NCBI GenBank assembly: GCA_026874595.1
Contig: CM049316.1
Span: 49,166,695 to 49,230,694 of the forward strand
Reading direction: 5' to 3'
Source of the DNA: Sipunculus nudus
Taxonomy: Eukaryota > Annelida > Sipuncula > Golfingiida > Sipunculidae
Length of the DNA: 64,000 nucleotides
The stretch's first letter is position 1. Every line of letters begins with the position of its first letter. A program made the position numbers and the translations under genes. Of the stretch, positions 10,732 through 22,130 are shown piece after piece. The notes below the pieces were generated by a model. The model searched no databases and had not been told where the DNA came from. It saw only the letters and a list, made by a program, of their open reading frames with translations.

Positions 10732-12396
10732 ATGCCTGGTCGCAGTACAGCCGCCACATCACCAGCCGTGACACGCATGGGTGCCAGAAGACGTCTGCTC
10801 GAGGAACTACCTACAGACCTCCTGGATGCAACCGACGACTACGCGCCTTCCCACGCAGGGGTACCTACACACTCGTTTCCATCATGGTCAGCTTCAGAGC
10901 CTCACAATCAGGACCCACCTACACCAGTGGAGCCCCCCGCTCCTTTAGCAAAACGAGCTAAGAGAACTAAACGACGCAGGGTAACCCTCCAAGACAACAC
11001 CGAGAGCCAACCGGATTCCTCCAACCATGCTCAACCCAGATCTACACATTTGCAACATTCGCAGCCACCACCCATCCCCGCCAGCGTTGCTACAACCCTC
11101 AGCTGTCACATTCCTCACAACACTCCCGCCAGTTCCAGGTCAAACACCTCAGATTCACTGTCTCCGGCCATGATTGACGCTATTGCTACCACAGTCGACC
11201 ACGCGCTAAGTCGCCGTCAAACCGCAACCACTACGACGCTAAACCTTCCACGATCAGCCTCGCTTGCTCCACCTACTGTACTAGCAGCACAGCCTTCCGC
11301 CACTGCAGTTGATCACGTTTAGATCGCCGGCATCTCTCAACTACTACAACGCAAAACGTACCAGGGTCAGCCTCGCATACCTCACCCACCATACCGTCAG
11401 CACACCCAACGAGTTCACCTACCGGACAGGTGTCCAGCAGCAACCTAGTGTCCGGTCCAGGCCCGTATCCTGCCACAAGTTTCACCCAGATGTCCAGACC
11501 ACCTCTCTGCGCTTCTACACTTCCAACCGAAACTTTGGTGAACCGGACAGTGCCAGACATTATGCCATTGGCTCAAGCCACAGCCGCCGCCGCTACCAAC
11601 GGGCTACTTGGTGAGTTTCCTACCAGCCCCAATTTCCAGTATGACACAATCACAGCTGGCATTGATTCGGCTGATTATACAGACATTTTGTCAAAAAAAG
11701 TATTTTGAGTCAGGTAAACTACTTCCTCAGTATTCTTTCAACACGCAGGATAGGGACAACAATTTTGACATCTCCCTATCCTTATCTCCCTATACCCCCC
11801 TGAAGGTGAACCCACGTTATAAACCGAGGCCCATAACTAGTCTAACCACCTGGGTAGCTTGCTACACACGCTATGCTTTCTTGCGTACATCAAAATTCCC
11901 TTCTGAAGCTCTAGGCCACATGCGCCACCAACATAATGTATGTATGCTACATAGCACATACCCTAATTCCCTGGCTTGGAAGTTCTATGACGATGCATAC
12001 AGGCAGTTCTGGGCTGTCAACCCAAATTTTCACTTTGACACGCAACTTGACGGGCTAATGGCTGAAGCCAGGAGCAAAGGAAACTTGGACCGCAACCAGC
12101 CCTTTTGTGGCCCCCCCCCCCCCTCCACAACTCCTAAGAAATTTCAAAGTAACAGCGCATCCCACATCCCGAATGGTTTCTGCTACTCCTTCCACCAGCA
12201 AGGTTGGTGTGCAAAGCCTAGAAACTGCAATTACTCCCATGACTGCTTTGTCTGCCTGCAAAAAGGTAGACCGGCAAGACACTCGCACTCTGCCTGCACC
12301 CAAAACTCTGCCCAACTTCCCCCTGCATCCTCAACCCCAATCTCACAGCCGCCCCAACGCAGGCCCCCCACCCACCCTTCCAACTCCAATCGATAA
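10732..12396 (+). pseudogene. gag: gag-like gene of the DIRS/Ngaro element, frameshifted
   Basis: The first methionine that fits is at 10732; the frame can open slightly earlier on a TTG. The N-terminal part is rich in Ser, Thr, Pro and Ala, with a basic stretch (AKRAKRTKRRR). Reading moves to another frame near 11310 and back to the first in the A7 run at 11693-11699, where the S-K-K codons lie. The third segment ends at 12396. It contains a C-x8-C-x5-C-x3-H finger (starting CYSFHQQGWC, about 12181-12240) followed by C-x2-C...H...C, a nucleic-acid-binding pair typical of gag proteins in this class. Its predicted role is packaging of element RNA. The 13-C tract at 12111-12123 lies inside it. 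pol overlaps its 3' end in another frame. The two frame changes look like indels rather than programmed sites. Confidence 0.65.
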
Positions 12397-13949
12397 CAAG
12401 GCTCTGGCTAATTATCTGTTACATTTTGACCCCCATGAATCTGGTTTCCTTTACAATGGCTTCGAACAGGGCTTTTCAATACAACACTCGGCGTCGCTCG
12501 GGCATGGCAAACACCCCAACCATCCCTCCGCCCTGTTGAGGCCTGAAATTATCCAACAAAAAATTGACAATGAAATAAGCATGAATCGTGTTGCTGGACC
12601 TTTCTCTCAACCACCCTTCGAAAATCTAAGGGTGTCTCCACTTGGTCTTGTCCCGAAAAAAGATGGAAATTATAGATTGATTCACAATCTCTCCTACCCG
12701 AAAGGGGATTCTGTAAACGAAGGCATTCCTAAGTATTTTACACAGGTCGAATATGAAACACTTGACCATTGTATCAGTATCATCCAAGAGCTAGGCAAAG
12801 GGACTCTCATTGCGAAAGCTGATATCAAAGACGCTTTTCGGCTCATTCCAATTGCACCTAGGGACTACCATTTGTTAGGTTTCAAATTCAGGGGGGATTA
12901 CTATTTCGATAAATGTCTACCCATGGGTTGCTCGTCATCATGCCAAATTTTCGAAAGGTTCAGTTCTGCCCTTCAGTGGATTCTAATCAACAAATTCGGT
13001 GTCAAACATATGTCCCACATACTTGATGATTTCATGTTTTTTGGTTCGCCCAACTCTCTCGACTGTTTACAAGCCCTCCATTCATTTACAAAATTGTCCC
13101 TCGACATAAAACTCCCAGTAAAGCATGAGAAGACCATAAGGCCTACCAGTACTGCAGTTCTTTTCGGCATAGAGGTCGATACGATCAAGGGCGAAATCCG
13201 TCTGCCGGCCGACAAACTAGCTAGGATCAAAGAAGCAGTAAGTCAGGCAAAAAACAGAGACAAAATTCAGGTTAAACCCCTTCAATCATTGCTTGGGTTG
13301 TTGAACTTCGCTTGCCTTGTCATCGTCCCCGGTAGGGCATTCCTGCGCAGGCTGGTGAATCTATTATGCCGTCTGTCCAACCCTCGTCCTCATTTTTGGA
13401 TAAGGTTGTCGGTACAGGCCAAGAAGGACTTGGGTATGGGACACTTTCCTCAACTCTTTCAATGGTAGAGCCTTTTTCCTAGATGCTCACGAAAAATCAT
13501 CTGTGGAGCTCGAGCTCTTTACAGACGCTGCTAAAACAGCTGGTTTTGCTGCTACATTTAAGTCCCATTGGTTCTCACATCCTTGGCCGAAAGCGTGGCA
13601 GTCCAAAAATATAGCCATCCTCGAGCTTTTCCCAGTTACCATAGCCATTGAAATATGGGGCCAACTCCTAGCCAATCGTCGGGTTATCTTTCATTGTGAC
13701 AACATGGCGGTAGTCCAGGACATCAATAGTCAGTCATCGCGGGAAGACCAAAGTATGACCTTGATGCGCAGGCTTGTCCTCGCATGTATGAGATTCAATA
13801 TTTCTTTCAGAGCGAAACACATTCCTGGTGCCTTGAATATAATTTCTGATTTGCTCTCTCGCCTACAGGTCCAAAAACTTCATGCCCCCCCCCCCCCCCA
13901 CCTGGAGGACCATCCTACTGCCATCCCGCCCCACCTCCTGCCACAGTAG
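12173..13949 (+). pseudogene. pol: pol: reverse transcriptase and RNase H, frameshifted
   Basis: The RT frame is open from 12107; the first ATG in it is at 12173, but the start may depend on gag and is unsure. RT motifs: LGLVPKKDG...RLIHNLS (fingers), ADIKDAFRLIP with the first catalytic Asp at 12821-12823, LPMGCSSSCQIFERFS, and ILDDF with the Asp pair at 13025-13030 (LDD replaces the common YxDD). The RT frame stops at 13468. RNase H continues in the next frame from about 13443 (FLNSFNG, then LFTDAA), with ELFPV, FHCDN and the late acidic ISDLLSR, ending at 13949. The fingers-to-RNase H order matches DIRS/Ngaro pol. One extra base near 13435 would explain the frame change. It would copy element RNA into DNA. 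Predicted inactive as read. Confidence 0.8.
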
Positions 13950-13966
13950 CGGCACAGGCAGCAGAA

Positions 13967-14641
13967 ATGGTATTGGCCGGGCTGGCAAGAAATACCCAAC
14001 TAGCCTACAGGAGATCACTTGTACAGTTCAATAACTTCTGTACCCCTCTCGGATTGTCATCACTACCCTGCTCAACCGACACTGCTCTTAGGTACATCAT
14101 CCACCGAATCAATCAGGGCTCAGCTCCCTCCACTATCATCTCCCGGTTGTCGGCTATAAATTTCCTCCACAAATTGTCGGGATTCCAAGCCCCCTCTGAA
14201 GCCTTCTTGGTAAAAAAAGTTTTGGCAGGGTGGACAAAATTAAATTCAAAACAGGATCAGCGCTTACCCATTACTCTGCCCCTACTAAAACAAATTATCC
14301 AGGCCATTCCAATCGCCTTCAGCGGGGCCTACATCCATTCCTTACTGTCTTCTATGTTTCTGCTGGCCTTCCATGCATTCTTACGCCTTGGGGAGATCTC
14401 TTCCTCTCCCAACCAACGGGACATTGCCATTAATTTAAGCGACATCTCATTTCATGGCCTTAACCTAAGGATAAAAATGTGTAATTTCAAACATGCCCTG
14501 AAAAACCACGTAACGGTGCTGGAGGTTGAACCCAACTATACCCCATTGTGCCCCTTACGCCACCTCCAACAGTTCCTCGCAGTAAGGCCTAATCAGCCAG
14601 GGTCCCTTTTCATCTTTTCTCCCACATTCTGCACCTTCTAA
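13967..14641 (+). pseudogene. Tyrosine recombinase (integrase-like), C-terminus missing
   Basis: The frame is open from the C15 tract (about 13901) through an ATG at 13967 to a stop at 14641. Residues 1-100 match the core-binding region (RNTQLAYRRSLVQF...FC, then SAINFLHKLSG). The catalytic domain starts with FLLAFHAFLRLGEI, whose Arg (14384-14386, residue 140) is the first catalytic Arg of tyrosine recombinases; the following NFKHALKNH holds the expected beta-hairpin Lys. The family then requires an H-x-x-R box and a Tyr nucleophile about 100 residues further on. These are absent: the frame ends after LFIFSP and the sequence passes into direct repeats. So the enzyme is truncated by about a third of its catalytic domain. 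It would have joined circular cDNA to the genome, leaving no target duplication. Confidence 0.75.
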
Positions 14642-14824
14642 CCTTTCTGACCCTTCCGGCACCGGCAGTACTTGACTGGGTGCTGGGGGGGGGGGAGCAT
14701 TCACTTCCATCAGATCCCTACCACACTCACCTCCCATTATCCCTGACTCATTGTTAGGACATCAAACTTATTTTTTCCCTTGCACTGACAGTACTTGACT
14801 GGGTGCTCCCTCTCTTCCCTGGCC
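14642..14824 (+). repeat. Short direct repeats at the retrotransposon 3' end
   Basis: CAGTACTTGACTGGGTGCT occurs at about 14667-14685 and again at 14789-14807, each preceded by GCAC(C/T)G(G/A). A G11 tract lies between. Ngaro elements end in split direct repeats (A1...B1-A2-B2), so these could be the B copies; the matching A1 was not identified. Confidence 0.5.
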
Positions 14825-14879
14825 TTTATGGTGGGGAGCCCACTGCGGGGCTTTGGCGGTTTTCTTACCCCACCATAAA
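14825..14879 (+). other. 12-bp perfect hairpin at the retrotransposon 3' end
   Basis: TTTATGGTGGGG at 14825-14836 pairs with CCCCACCATAAA at 14868-14879 across a 31-nt loop. It is a candidate terminal or 3'-UTR structure of the element. After 14880 no element sequence is recognised. Confidence 0.55.
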
Positions 14880-14880
14880 T

Positions 14881-16284
14881 TTACCATCAAATAAACCAAG
14901 GTCGTTCCAAACTACTTAAACTGTTAGGATATCTGTGCAACTTCATTCGATATTTATTGTATGCTAGATAATAAACATGCTGTTATGTATTACTTGTAGT
15001 ATAGTTATTCAGCTATTCTTATCATTACAACTCTTATTTATTGACTGAGTATTCATAGGTTAGCTTAACTCTGCACTGTAGCCGAGTACTATATGCTAGA
15101 TATCAACACGCTGTGTTATCTGTTTATTTGTGTAGTATAGTTACATTGACAATATTGTTACCTGTAAAGCTCCTTGAGTCATTTTGACCACTTAGGGACT
15201 TAGACCTAATAACCATGTATCTGTGTTTCTTATCTGCTGGTAATACTGTCATATGTATGGACTCGTCTTATACAACTGTCAGTTATATGGACTGCTGCAC
15301 AATCTCGTCTGTGATATACATATTAATTAGCCACTGTGATTTGGTAAACTTTTAACTGTTCCTTTCGTAGTCATGCATATTTGGATTTGGGATTGTATTC
15401 TGTGTATTTCGTCATATTAAATGACATTTAATCATCTTTGCTGTGTTGTGTGTTTGTGGGTTGTGGGCATAAATATATATTTATATATATATATATATAT
15501 ATAATATATATATATATATATTAAAATACTGTATATACAAAGCTTTGGTTATGCAAGATGGGGAAAATGTGTGTGTGTGGGGGGGATCAATGTGCTCAGT
15601 GGTTGTTAAATGCATAGATCTGACAATTTATTTGGTCACTCTGCACAACTTGTAATGAAACTGCCCGCAAGGCGATTTCCTGTACAATAATGGAATCATT
15701 CTTTACCTTGTATATACCTGCTCTCTTTTTGAAGTCTCCTTGGACACTTAACAATAAAACAAGCAGGAAGCAGCAGCAGTTGTTTCTTTAACGCTTCAAG
15801 TTAGCTTGCACAGGAGATATGGGCTTATTGAACACTTTCACAATAAAGCAATACATGTTTTGTTATCCAGTATACGTGAAATCATTTGTGACCCGGCAGA
15901 ATCTGTTTAAAGATAGAGGGTTCCCCTTAGATACAGCATCTCGCCCATGCTCGTTTCAATGGTCACATGATATAAAGCCGCGAACTTTGATCTACATATT
16001 GCAAATTTATGTTGTTAATTTATTTTTGTTAATAGGCCTATTCAGGTGCGATCAAATATTAGGATCGTAAGTGATCATTAACATGTTCGAATATTTAATA
16101 AGGTGTAAATACTTCGTGCCATTTCATGCTGATCTCTTAAAGTTGGCTAGACCTTGCTAAATGAATAATACAGGTACAATAAATTAATCAATAATATTGG
16201 GCAAACTTTCATGGTATTTTGTTTTAAGCTCACATGGCAATATATTTAACTGTTAGGAACTATTACATCTACATATTATTTTAA
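14881..16284. other. AT-rich, no gene recognised
   Basis: Contains an (AT)n stretch at about 15473-15522 and nothing else recognised. The short frame at 15819-16070 has no recognisable motifs. Confidence 0.4.
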
Positions 16285-16845
16285 AATGTATCCTTTCATA
16301 TAACACTTTGACCCATTGCTATTTGTTTCCTTATTTCATCATTAAATGGTTTCAGGCCAAAAGTTTCAAATATTACACAGTGCAGATGCAATGCATACCT
16401 ATTTGACTTGTTATAACTTACTTATCAGATTTAGTTAATGCTCATTTGAAAATGGAAAATTCTAATTTTTACAGCATTTTATTTCAGATAATAAATTAAA
16501 TGTGTATTATAATGCTTAAGCTCATGATTTCCATCATTCTATAATTTACAGGGTTTTTAAAGTTTCAAGTGGATATATTTACATGCATATTACAGCCACC
16601 GAGTTGAAATATTGAAACTTTTAAAAATATATGAAATATATCCTTTCATATAACACCTAGGCCAATTTTTCCTTATTGCATTATTAAATGATTTCAGGCC
16701 ATTTGCAAGTTTCATATATTACACAGTGTAAATGTGATTTATTCCTAATTGGCTTGTTTTAACATGTTTATTAATTGTATTTGTAAATATATTAAATGTA
16801 ATGAATTTTTACAGCATTTTATTTCATACACATATTTAAATTTAG
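16285..16845. repeat. Diverged ~215-bp direct duplication
   Basis: The segments at about 16285-16500 and 16632-16845 share, in order, 'atcctttcatataacac', 'tttcaggcca', 'attacacagtg' and 'tttttacagcattttatttca'. They differ at many positions, so this is an old local duplication about 346 bp apart. Confidence 0.6.
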
Positions 16846-16996
16846 ATTCATTTAAATTTTTTATTTCAAAGTTAAAAAAACACCGTTCATCGACATTTAC
16901 CAACCGTTAAAAGTGAAGGTGTTGATATTTAATGGTGTTGATAAAAAAAAGATATGATATTTATTCGAAGAAAATTAATTACTCATTTAACCTGTC

Positions 16997-17108
16997 CAGG
17001 GGTGTATATAGCGGGGGGGGGGATGGGGGATGCATACCCCCCATAATTTTAGATGGGGGGGGGGGGATTGTGTATAATCACACCTCCCCCTCCCATGCAG
17101 ATTTCTAT
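16997..17108. repeat. hAT-like terminus with G-tracts
   Basis: CAGGGGTGTATATAGC followed by G9-13 tracts resembles hAT-type CAGGG(G/C) ends, such as those at 25346-25355 (reverse) and 31101 in this window. No 8-bp target duplication was matched, so the call is tentative. Confidence 0.3.
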
Positions 17109-18566
17109 GGGGGGAAAAGCAAAACTATAGTAATTTTGCAATACATGCCAGTTAATAGTAATAATATTTATAACGAACGTTGTGAGGTATTTGAAGTTAC
17201 AACTGTTTCGCGTCGTCAAACATTCAAGGATCGTTAATTCGTTATTCAGAGTTTCACCACAGGTTTCCGTATATTTTGTATCTTCTATGGAGAAACGCTC
17301 ATAATATTCAATTACAGTCTGACCGTTATTACTATAATCGTTAAGTATACAATTCTGTATGCAGACTAGGACATCCATAGCTCTGTAGCTATATGATAAT
17401 CTATTAATCATCTGAATTAATATGTTTGATTATTCTACAAATAATCCATTTTCATAATCTAGAATGCATTCGGCTAAAAGCACGGTAATCAGCAAAAAAT
17501 TACACAATTTTATAAAAAAAAATAAATAAACGGTATCTTCATAATCTATATATCATTCTTTTCCTTAGGTTCTCTAGTTTGTTGATTGATTAGGGAAAAT
17601 AAATTAAATAAGTCTTTTTCAAGACTTTAAATTTTTTTTGAAGGAATATCATATCTTCAAAATCATTATATAAGAGGTCAGTGTAGACATAGTCTACAAA
17701 TTGTGTATTGCTTATATATAAGATACCAAAAAATTCTTGAACAAACAGGCATATCATTGAAACTTAAGCCTCATGTTATATACATACTGTATCACTGACT
17801 AACTGCGTTGCAACTTCGCGAACAGAAGCGACAGGAGGCGCTAAACATTCGGGCATTTCTTTGACTATAGATGCCAAGAAATTTCTGCGACATCTAACAC
17901 TTAAAGCGTTCATACTACTTCACACTTAAGAGATTAAGAACTTAATTAACAAGTATGTTTCTCTCCTGCGTTTTACCTGATTCTGCCATATGATTTTCAT
18001 CACAAGGCATAGTAAGAATTGACTCGAATGATGATAAAAAATATATCTACACAGTTTACTTCCGACAACTCGTTGGGTTTTATTTCATTATTTACCGTGC
18101 TTGATAAAATCCTTTTAATCAAGCTTTGTAAACAGAGTTTGCTTAGCATTTCATTTTCTGCATATAGCTGCGGTTTGATAAGGAATATAATTTTGATTAT
18201 TTAAATTTTACCCTGTTTATTATTTCATCATCAATCTATTTATTGGTTTATTCAATTTGTTGTGGATTTATTTGTTCTTTAACAATATCACTTCTTCCAG
18301 ATTTAAATACGTTAAAGAATAGATGATACTAGTTCTATTCTAAATCATGTAGCAGTGTACACTCTCATGATCAAGATGATAAATAGATACCTGATCTTAT
18401 GATCATCGATTCTCATGGTTATAATTTAATCAGAAACAAAATACAAAATATTACTGTCATGAAATAATGTGCTGCACAATTTGTTTATTGCTGAAATTAG
18501 AGTAATAGACTGAGAGTTATAAAAATGCACGAAGTAATCATTCTACAATGTACACTTTTGAATTTT
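17109..18566. other. AT-rich, no gene recognised
   Basis: Both strands were read and only short AT-driven frames were seen (for example 18019-18204). No repeat relationship to the rest of the window was noticed. Confidence 0.4.
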
Positions 18567-19399
18567 TTATTAGCGAACCTGTGAGCTTATGCGATGGTGC
18601 GGCGTCGTCCGCTGTGCGTCGTCTGTCGTGCGTCGTGCGTATGTACGTTAACCATAGCTATCTCAAAAACGGCAGAAGCTAGCATCACCAATTTTTTTGC
18701 AAATAATCAGTCATCTGAAAAACTCTATCGGATTTTGTTTATTTTTTTTCTAACGGCATTTTCTTGGATTTTATAGGGAAAAAGCTGAAAAAAAACTTTA
18801 AAAATCTTCTTCTCCGAAACTATCCAGCCAAATTGTCCAATATTTCACAGAAATGATCCCTGGAACAATCATTCACAAGTTTGTTCGAATGGTTCCATTT
18901 CGGTGATTTTTGGCCGAGTTACAGGAGGTTGAACTTAGGCATCTGTCCAAAAAAGCACACTAAAATTAAAATCTCAGAAACGGCTAGAGCTATAATCACC
19001 AAATTTTATACCAATGTTTGTCACATATGTCATATCTGAAATTGAGATATTGGTGGCACCACCTACATTGGTGTGTTTTTTACAAGCGAAAATGTAATTT
19101 TTAACTCTTCTAGCTTATACACTGATTTATGATGAAACTGTTAAGCTGATTGGTTTAAACTTTACAAGAATTATTCTATGGTAGGGTTCTGCCAGTTTTA
19201 TAATAATAGATTGGGTAAATACAGCTTTAACAAGTGACCCATGGGTCATGACGCTCAGCTGACAAGGAAGAGATTCGCAAAAGGAAATTTTATCATCTGA
19301 ATGGTAGTATAAATCCATTCAACTGAAGCATCAAACAGATTAATCAACAGGCCGAGATTGTGTCTGTATTTATATATCTCAAAAATAGAGAAAAAATGC

Positions 19400-21700
19400 G
19401 TAAACTTTAAAAAAATACAGGTGGCTCCACCAGTCTGCAGAAACTAATAAAAACACTTAATGGTCAATATCCATGCAAAGAATCATAGTGATCTCTGTAT
19501 TAGTTGTTCAGATACTTCATCTTTTGTATCAAATTTTCCATTATGCTGAGGGATACTTCGGAGTCCTATAGCTTGGAGGATATGGGTAACAAAGCCCTTA
19601 TTTCAGGTTTCCACAGACACTTTTCATGGGCCTCCTTGCATCACAAGAATGAAGATTCTAGGTCCAGTTGTTACAATTTGTGCCACGTTAACAGATGACA
19701 GCATCCTTAAAGGTCTCAAAAATAGAGAAAAAAATTTCGAAAAATTGAATAAAATATAGGTGGCACCACCAGTCTGCAGAAACTGATGAAACACCCCATA
19801 ATAAATATCCATGCAAAGAATCATGGTGATCTCTGCATTAGTTGTTCAGATACTTCAGCTTTTGTATCAAATTATCCATTATTCTGAGGGATACTTCGGA
19901 GTCCTATAGCTTGAAGGATATGGGAAACAGAGACCTAATTTCAGGTTTCCACAGACACTTTGATGGGCCTCCTTGCATGACAAGAATGAAGATTCTAGGT
20001 TCAGTTGTTAAGATTTGTAAACTGTTGACAGATAACCACATCTTTAAAGGTCTCAAAAATAGAGAAAAAAATTTGAAAAAAAAGAGGTGGCGCACCCAGT
20101 CTGCAGAAACTAATGGGATACCCCAAGATCAATATGTATGCCAAAAATCATGACCATCAGTGTTGTAGTTATTGAGATACTGCAGTTTTTGTATTAAATT
20201 TTTCCATTATTCTCGGGGTATTTTGGAGCCATACAGCTTAAAGGATATGGGTAACAGAGACCTTATTTCAGGTTTCCATGGAGACTTTTCATGGGTCTCC
20301 CTGTGTATCAAGAATGAAGATTCTAGGTCTAGTTGTTATGATTTGTGCCCTGTTAACAGATGTTCATATCGTTAAAGGTCACAAAAATAGAGAAAAAAAA
20401 TCGTTAAAAAACCCGAACAAATACAGGTGGTGCCACCAGTCTGATTAAACTGATGAAACACTCCATGATCAATATCCATGCAGAAATTATGGTGATCTCT
20501 GCATTAGTTGTTCAGATACTTCAGCTTTTGTATCAAATTTTCCATTATTCTGAGCTGTACTTTTGAGTGCCATAGCTCAAAGGATATGGGTAACAGAGAC
20601 CGTATTTCAGGTTTCCATCGAGACTTTTCATAGGTCTCTCACTGTGTCAAGAATGAAGATTCTAGGTCCAGTCTTTACGAGTTGTGCCCTGTTAACAGAT
20701 GTTTACATTTTTAAAGGTCTCAAAAATAGACAAAAATTCTTAAAAAATCGAAAAATACAGGCGGCGCCACCAGTCTGCAGAAACTGATGAAACATCTCAT
20801 GATCAATATGTATGCCAAAAATCATGACCATCAGTGATGTAGTTAATGAGATATTGAAGTTTTTGTATGAAAGTTTTGACTATTCTGGGGGGTACTATGG
20901 GGCCCCATAGCTCGAAGGATATGGGTAACAGAGACCTAATTTCTGGTTTCCATGGAGACTTTTCATAGGTCTCTCACTGTGTCAAGAATGCAGATTCTAG
21001 GTCCCGTCTATACGATTTGTGCCCTGTTAACAGATGTTCACATTTTTAAAGGTCTCAAAAAATAGAGAAAAAAATTCGTAAAAAATCGTAAAATACAGGT
21101 GGCGCCACCAGTCTGCAGAAACTGATGAAACATCTCATGATCAATATGTATGCCAAAAATCATGACCATCAGTGATGTAGTTAATGAGATATTGAAGTTT
21201 TTGTATGAAAGTTTTGACTATTCTGGGGGGTACTTTGGGGCCCCATAGCTCAAAGGATATGGGTAACAGAGACCTAATTTCTGGTTTCCATTGAGACTGT
21301 TCATAGGTCTCTCACTGTGTCAAGAATGCAGATTCTAGGTCCAGTCTATACGATTTGTGCCCTGTTTACAAATGTTCACATTTTTTAAGGTCTCAAAAAC
21401 AGAGAAAAAAAATCGTAAAAAATCGAAAAATACAGGTGGCGCCACCACTCTGCAGGAACTGATGGAACATCTCATGAATAATATGTATGCCAGAAATCAT
21501 GACCATCAGTGATGTAGTTAATGAGATATTGAAGTTTTTGTATGAAATTTTTTACTATTCTTGGAGGTACTTTGGGGCTCCATAGCTCGAAGGATATGGG
21601 TAACAGAGACCTAATTTCTGGTTTCCAAGGAGATTTTTATCGACCTCTCAGAATGTCAAGTTACAAGATTCTAGGTCCAGCGGTTACGATTTGTGCCTAG
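19400..21700. repeat. ~337-bp tandem array, about seven monomers
   Basis: GGTGGCGCCACCAGTCTGCAG or variants occur at about 19422, 19759, 20087, 20426, 20760, 21098 and 21437, a spacing of 328-339 bp. Each monomer also carries 'aaggtctcaaaaatagagaaa', 'aaggatatgggtaacagagacc' and 'tttcaggtttcca'. The last three copies are the most alike, suggesting recent expansion at the right end. Short frames in it are repeat-derived. Confidence 0.85.
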
Positions 21701-21704
21701 TTAA

Positions 21705-21803
21705 CGGACAGACAGACCAGCAGGCAGACAGACGGACAGACAGACGGACGACGGACAAAGAGTGATCGCTTTAGCTCAGCATGACTGAAAGTCAGCTGAG
21801 CTA
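21705..21803. repeat. (GACA/GACG)n microsatellite plus terminal hairpin
   Basis: A GACA/GACG-rich run at about 21705-21757 is followed by a near-perfect hairpin at 21772-21803 (TAGCTCAGCATGACT / AGTCAGCTGAGCTA, one bulged base, GAA loop). A microsatellite beside a hairpin is a known end structure of HINE/pearl-like elements. Its counterpart is at 7056-7085 on the other strand. Confidence 0.65.
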
Positions 21804-22117
21804 CAAAAGCATTGTAGCCAATTGAAAAAGGCTTTCTGTGTTTGAAAACAGATTTGACAACATGCTGAGTTTCAGCAGCCAAGTCCAGAGGTCACTCAGT
21901 ACAAACAGGTTGGGTCCAGACATCACCATGGCAACTGACCTGGCTCTAGCGGGTGTCTAGACCATGTGTCTAGACCTGTAGATACAATGTCTAGATGCAG
22001 AATTCAAAGATTATTGGAACTATATCTTTCAGCTGTTTGAAAAAACTTGGTTTGCATTTTAAGCGAATCGGGTTTATCATCAGGTCACATGTAAACTGCT
22101 GCGCCCTCTTTTTTGGT

Positions 22118-22130
22118 TGACCTCTGACCT
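22118..22130 (-). promoter_or_regulatory. Perfect DR1 nuclear-receptor motif, copy 2
   Basis: TGACCT-C-TGACCT in the same context as 2754-2766, so the site was retained in both copies of the element although flanking bases differ. Confidence 0.35.

Larger units (their letters stand above)
9580..14880 (+). mobile_element. DIRS/Ngaro-like tyrosine-recombinase retrotransposon (degraded)
   Basis: Order on the plus strand: ~85-bp tandem repeats, gag-like gene with a CCCH and a second zinc-binding cluster, reverse transcriptase, RNase H, tyrosine recombinase, then short direct repeats and a hairpin. No LTRs, DDE integrase or protease were seen. RT-RH-YR without a recognisable methyltransferase between RH and YR favours Ngaro over classical DIRS1, but the subgroup is not settled. 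At least four frame changes break it (near 11310, 11693, 13435 and in the C15 tract at 13885-13899), and the recombinase lacks its end. It cannot move on its own as read. Confidence 0.75.

Noticed and set aside
11690-11702. Programmed ribosomal frameshift at the A7 run in gag
   Set aside because: The required change is +1 while a homopolymer slip site of this kind supports -1, and other frame breaks in the element are clearly mutational.
10717-14641. LTR retrotransposon or endogenous retrovirus
   Set aside because: No LTRs, protease, DDE integrase or envelope; a tyrosine recombinase follows RNase H instead.
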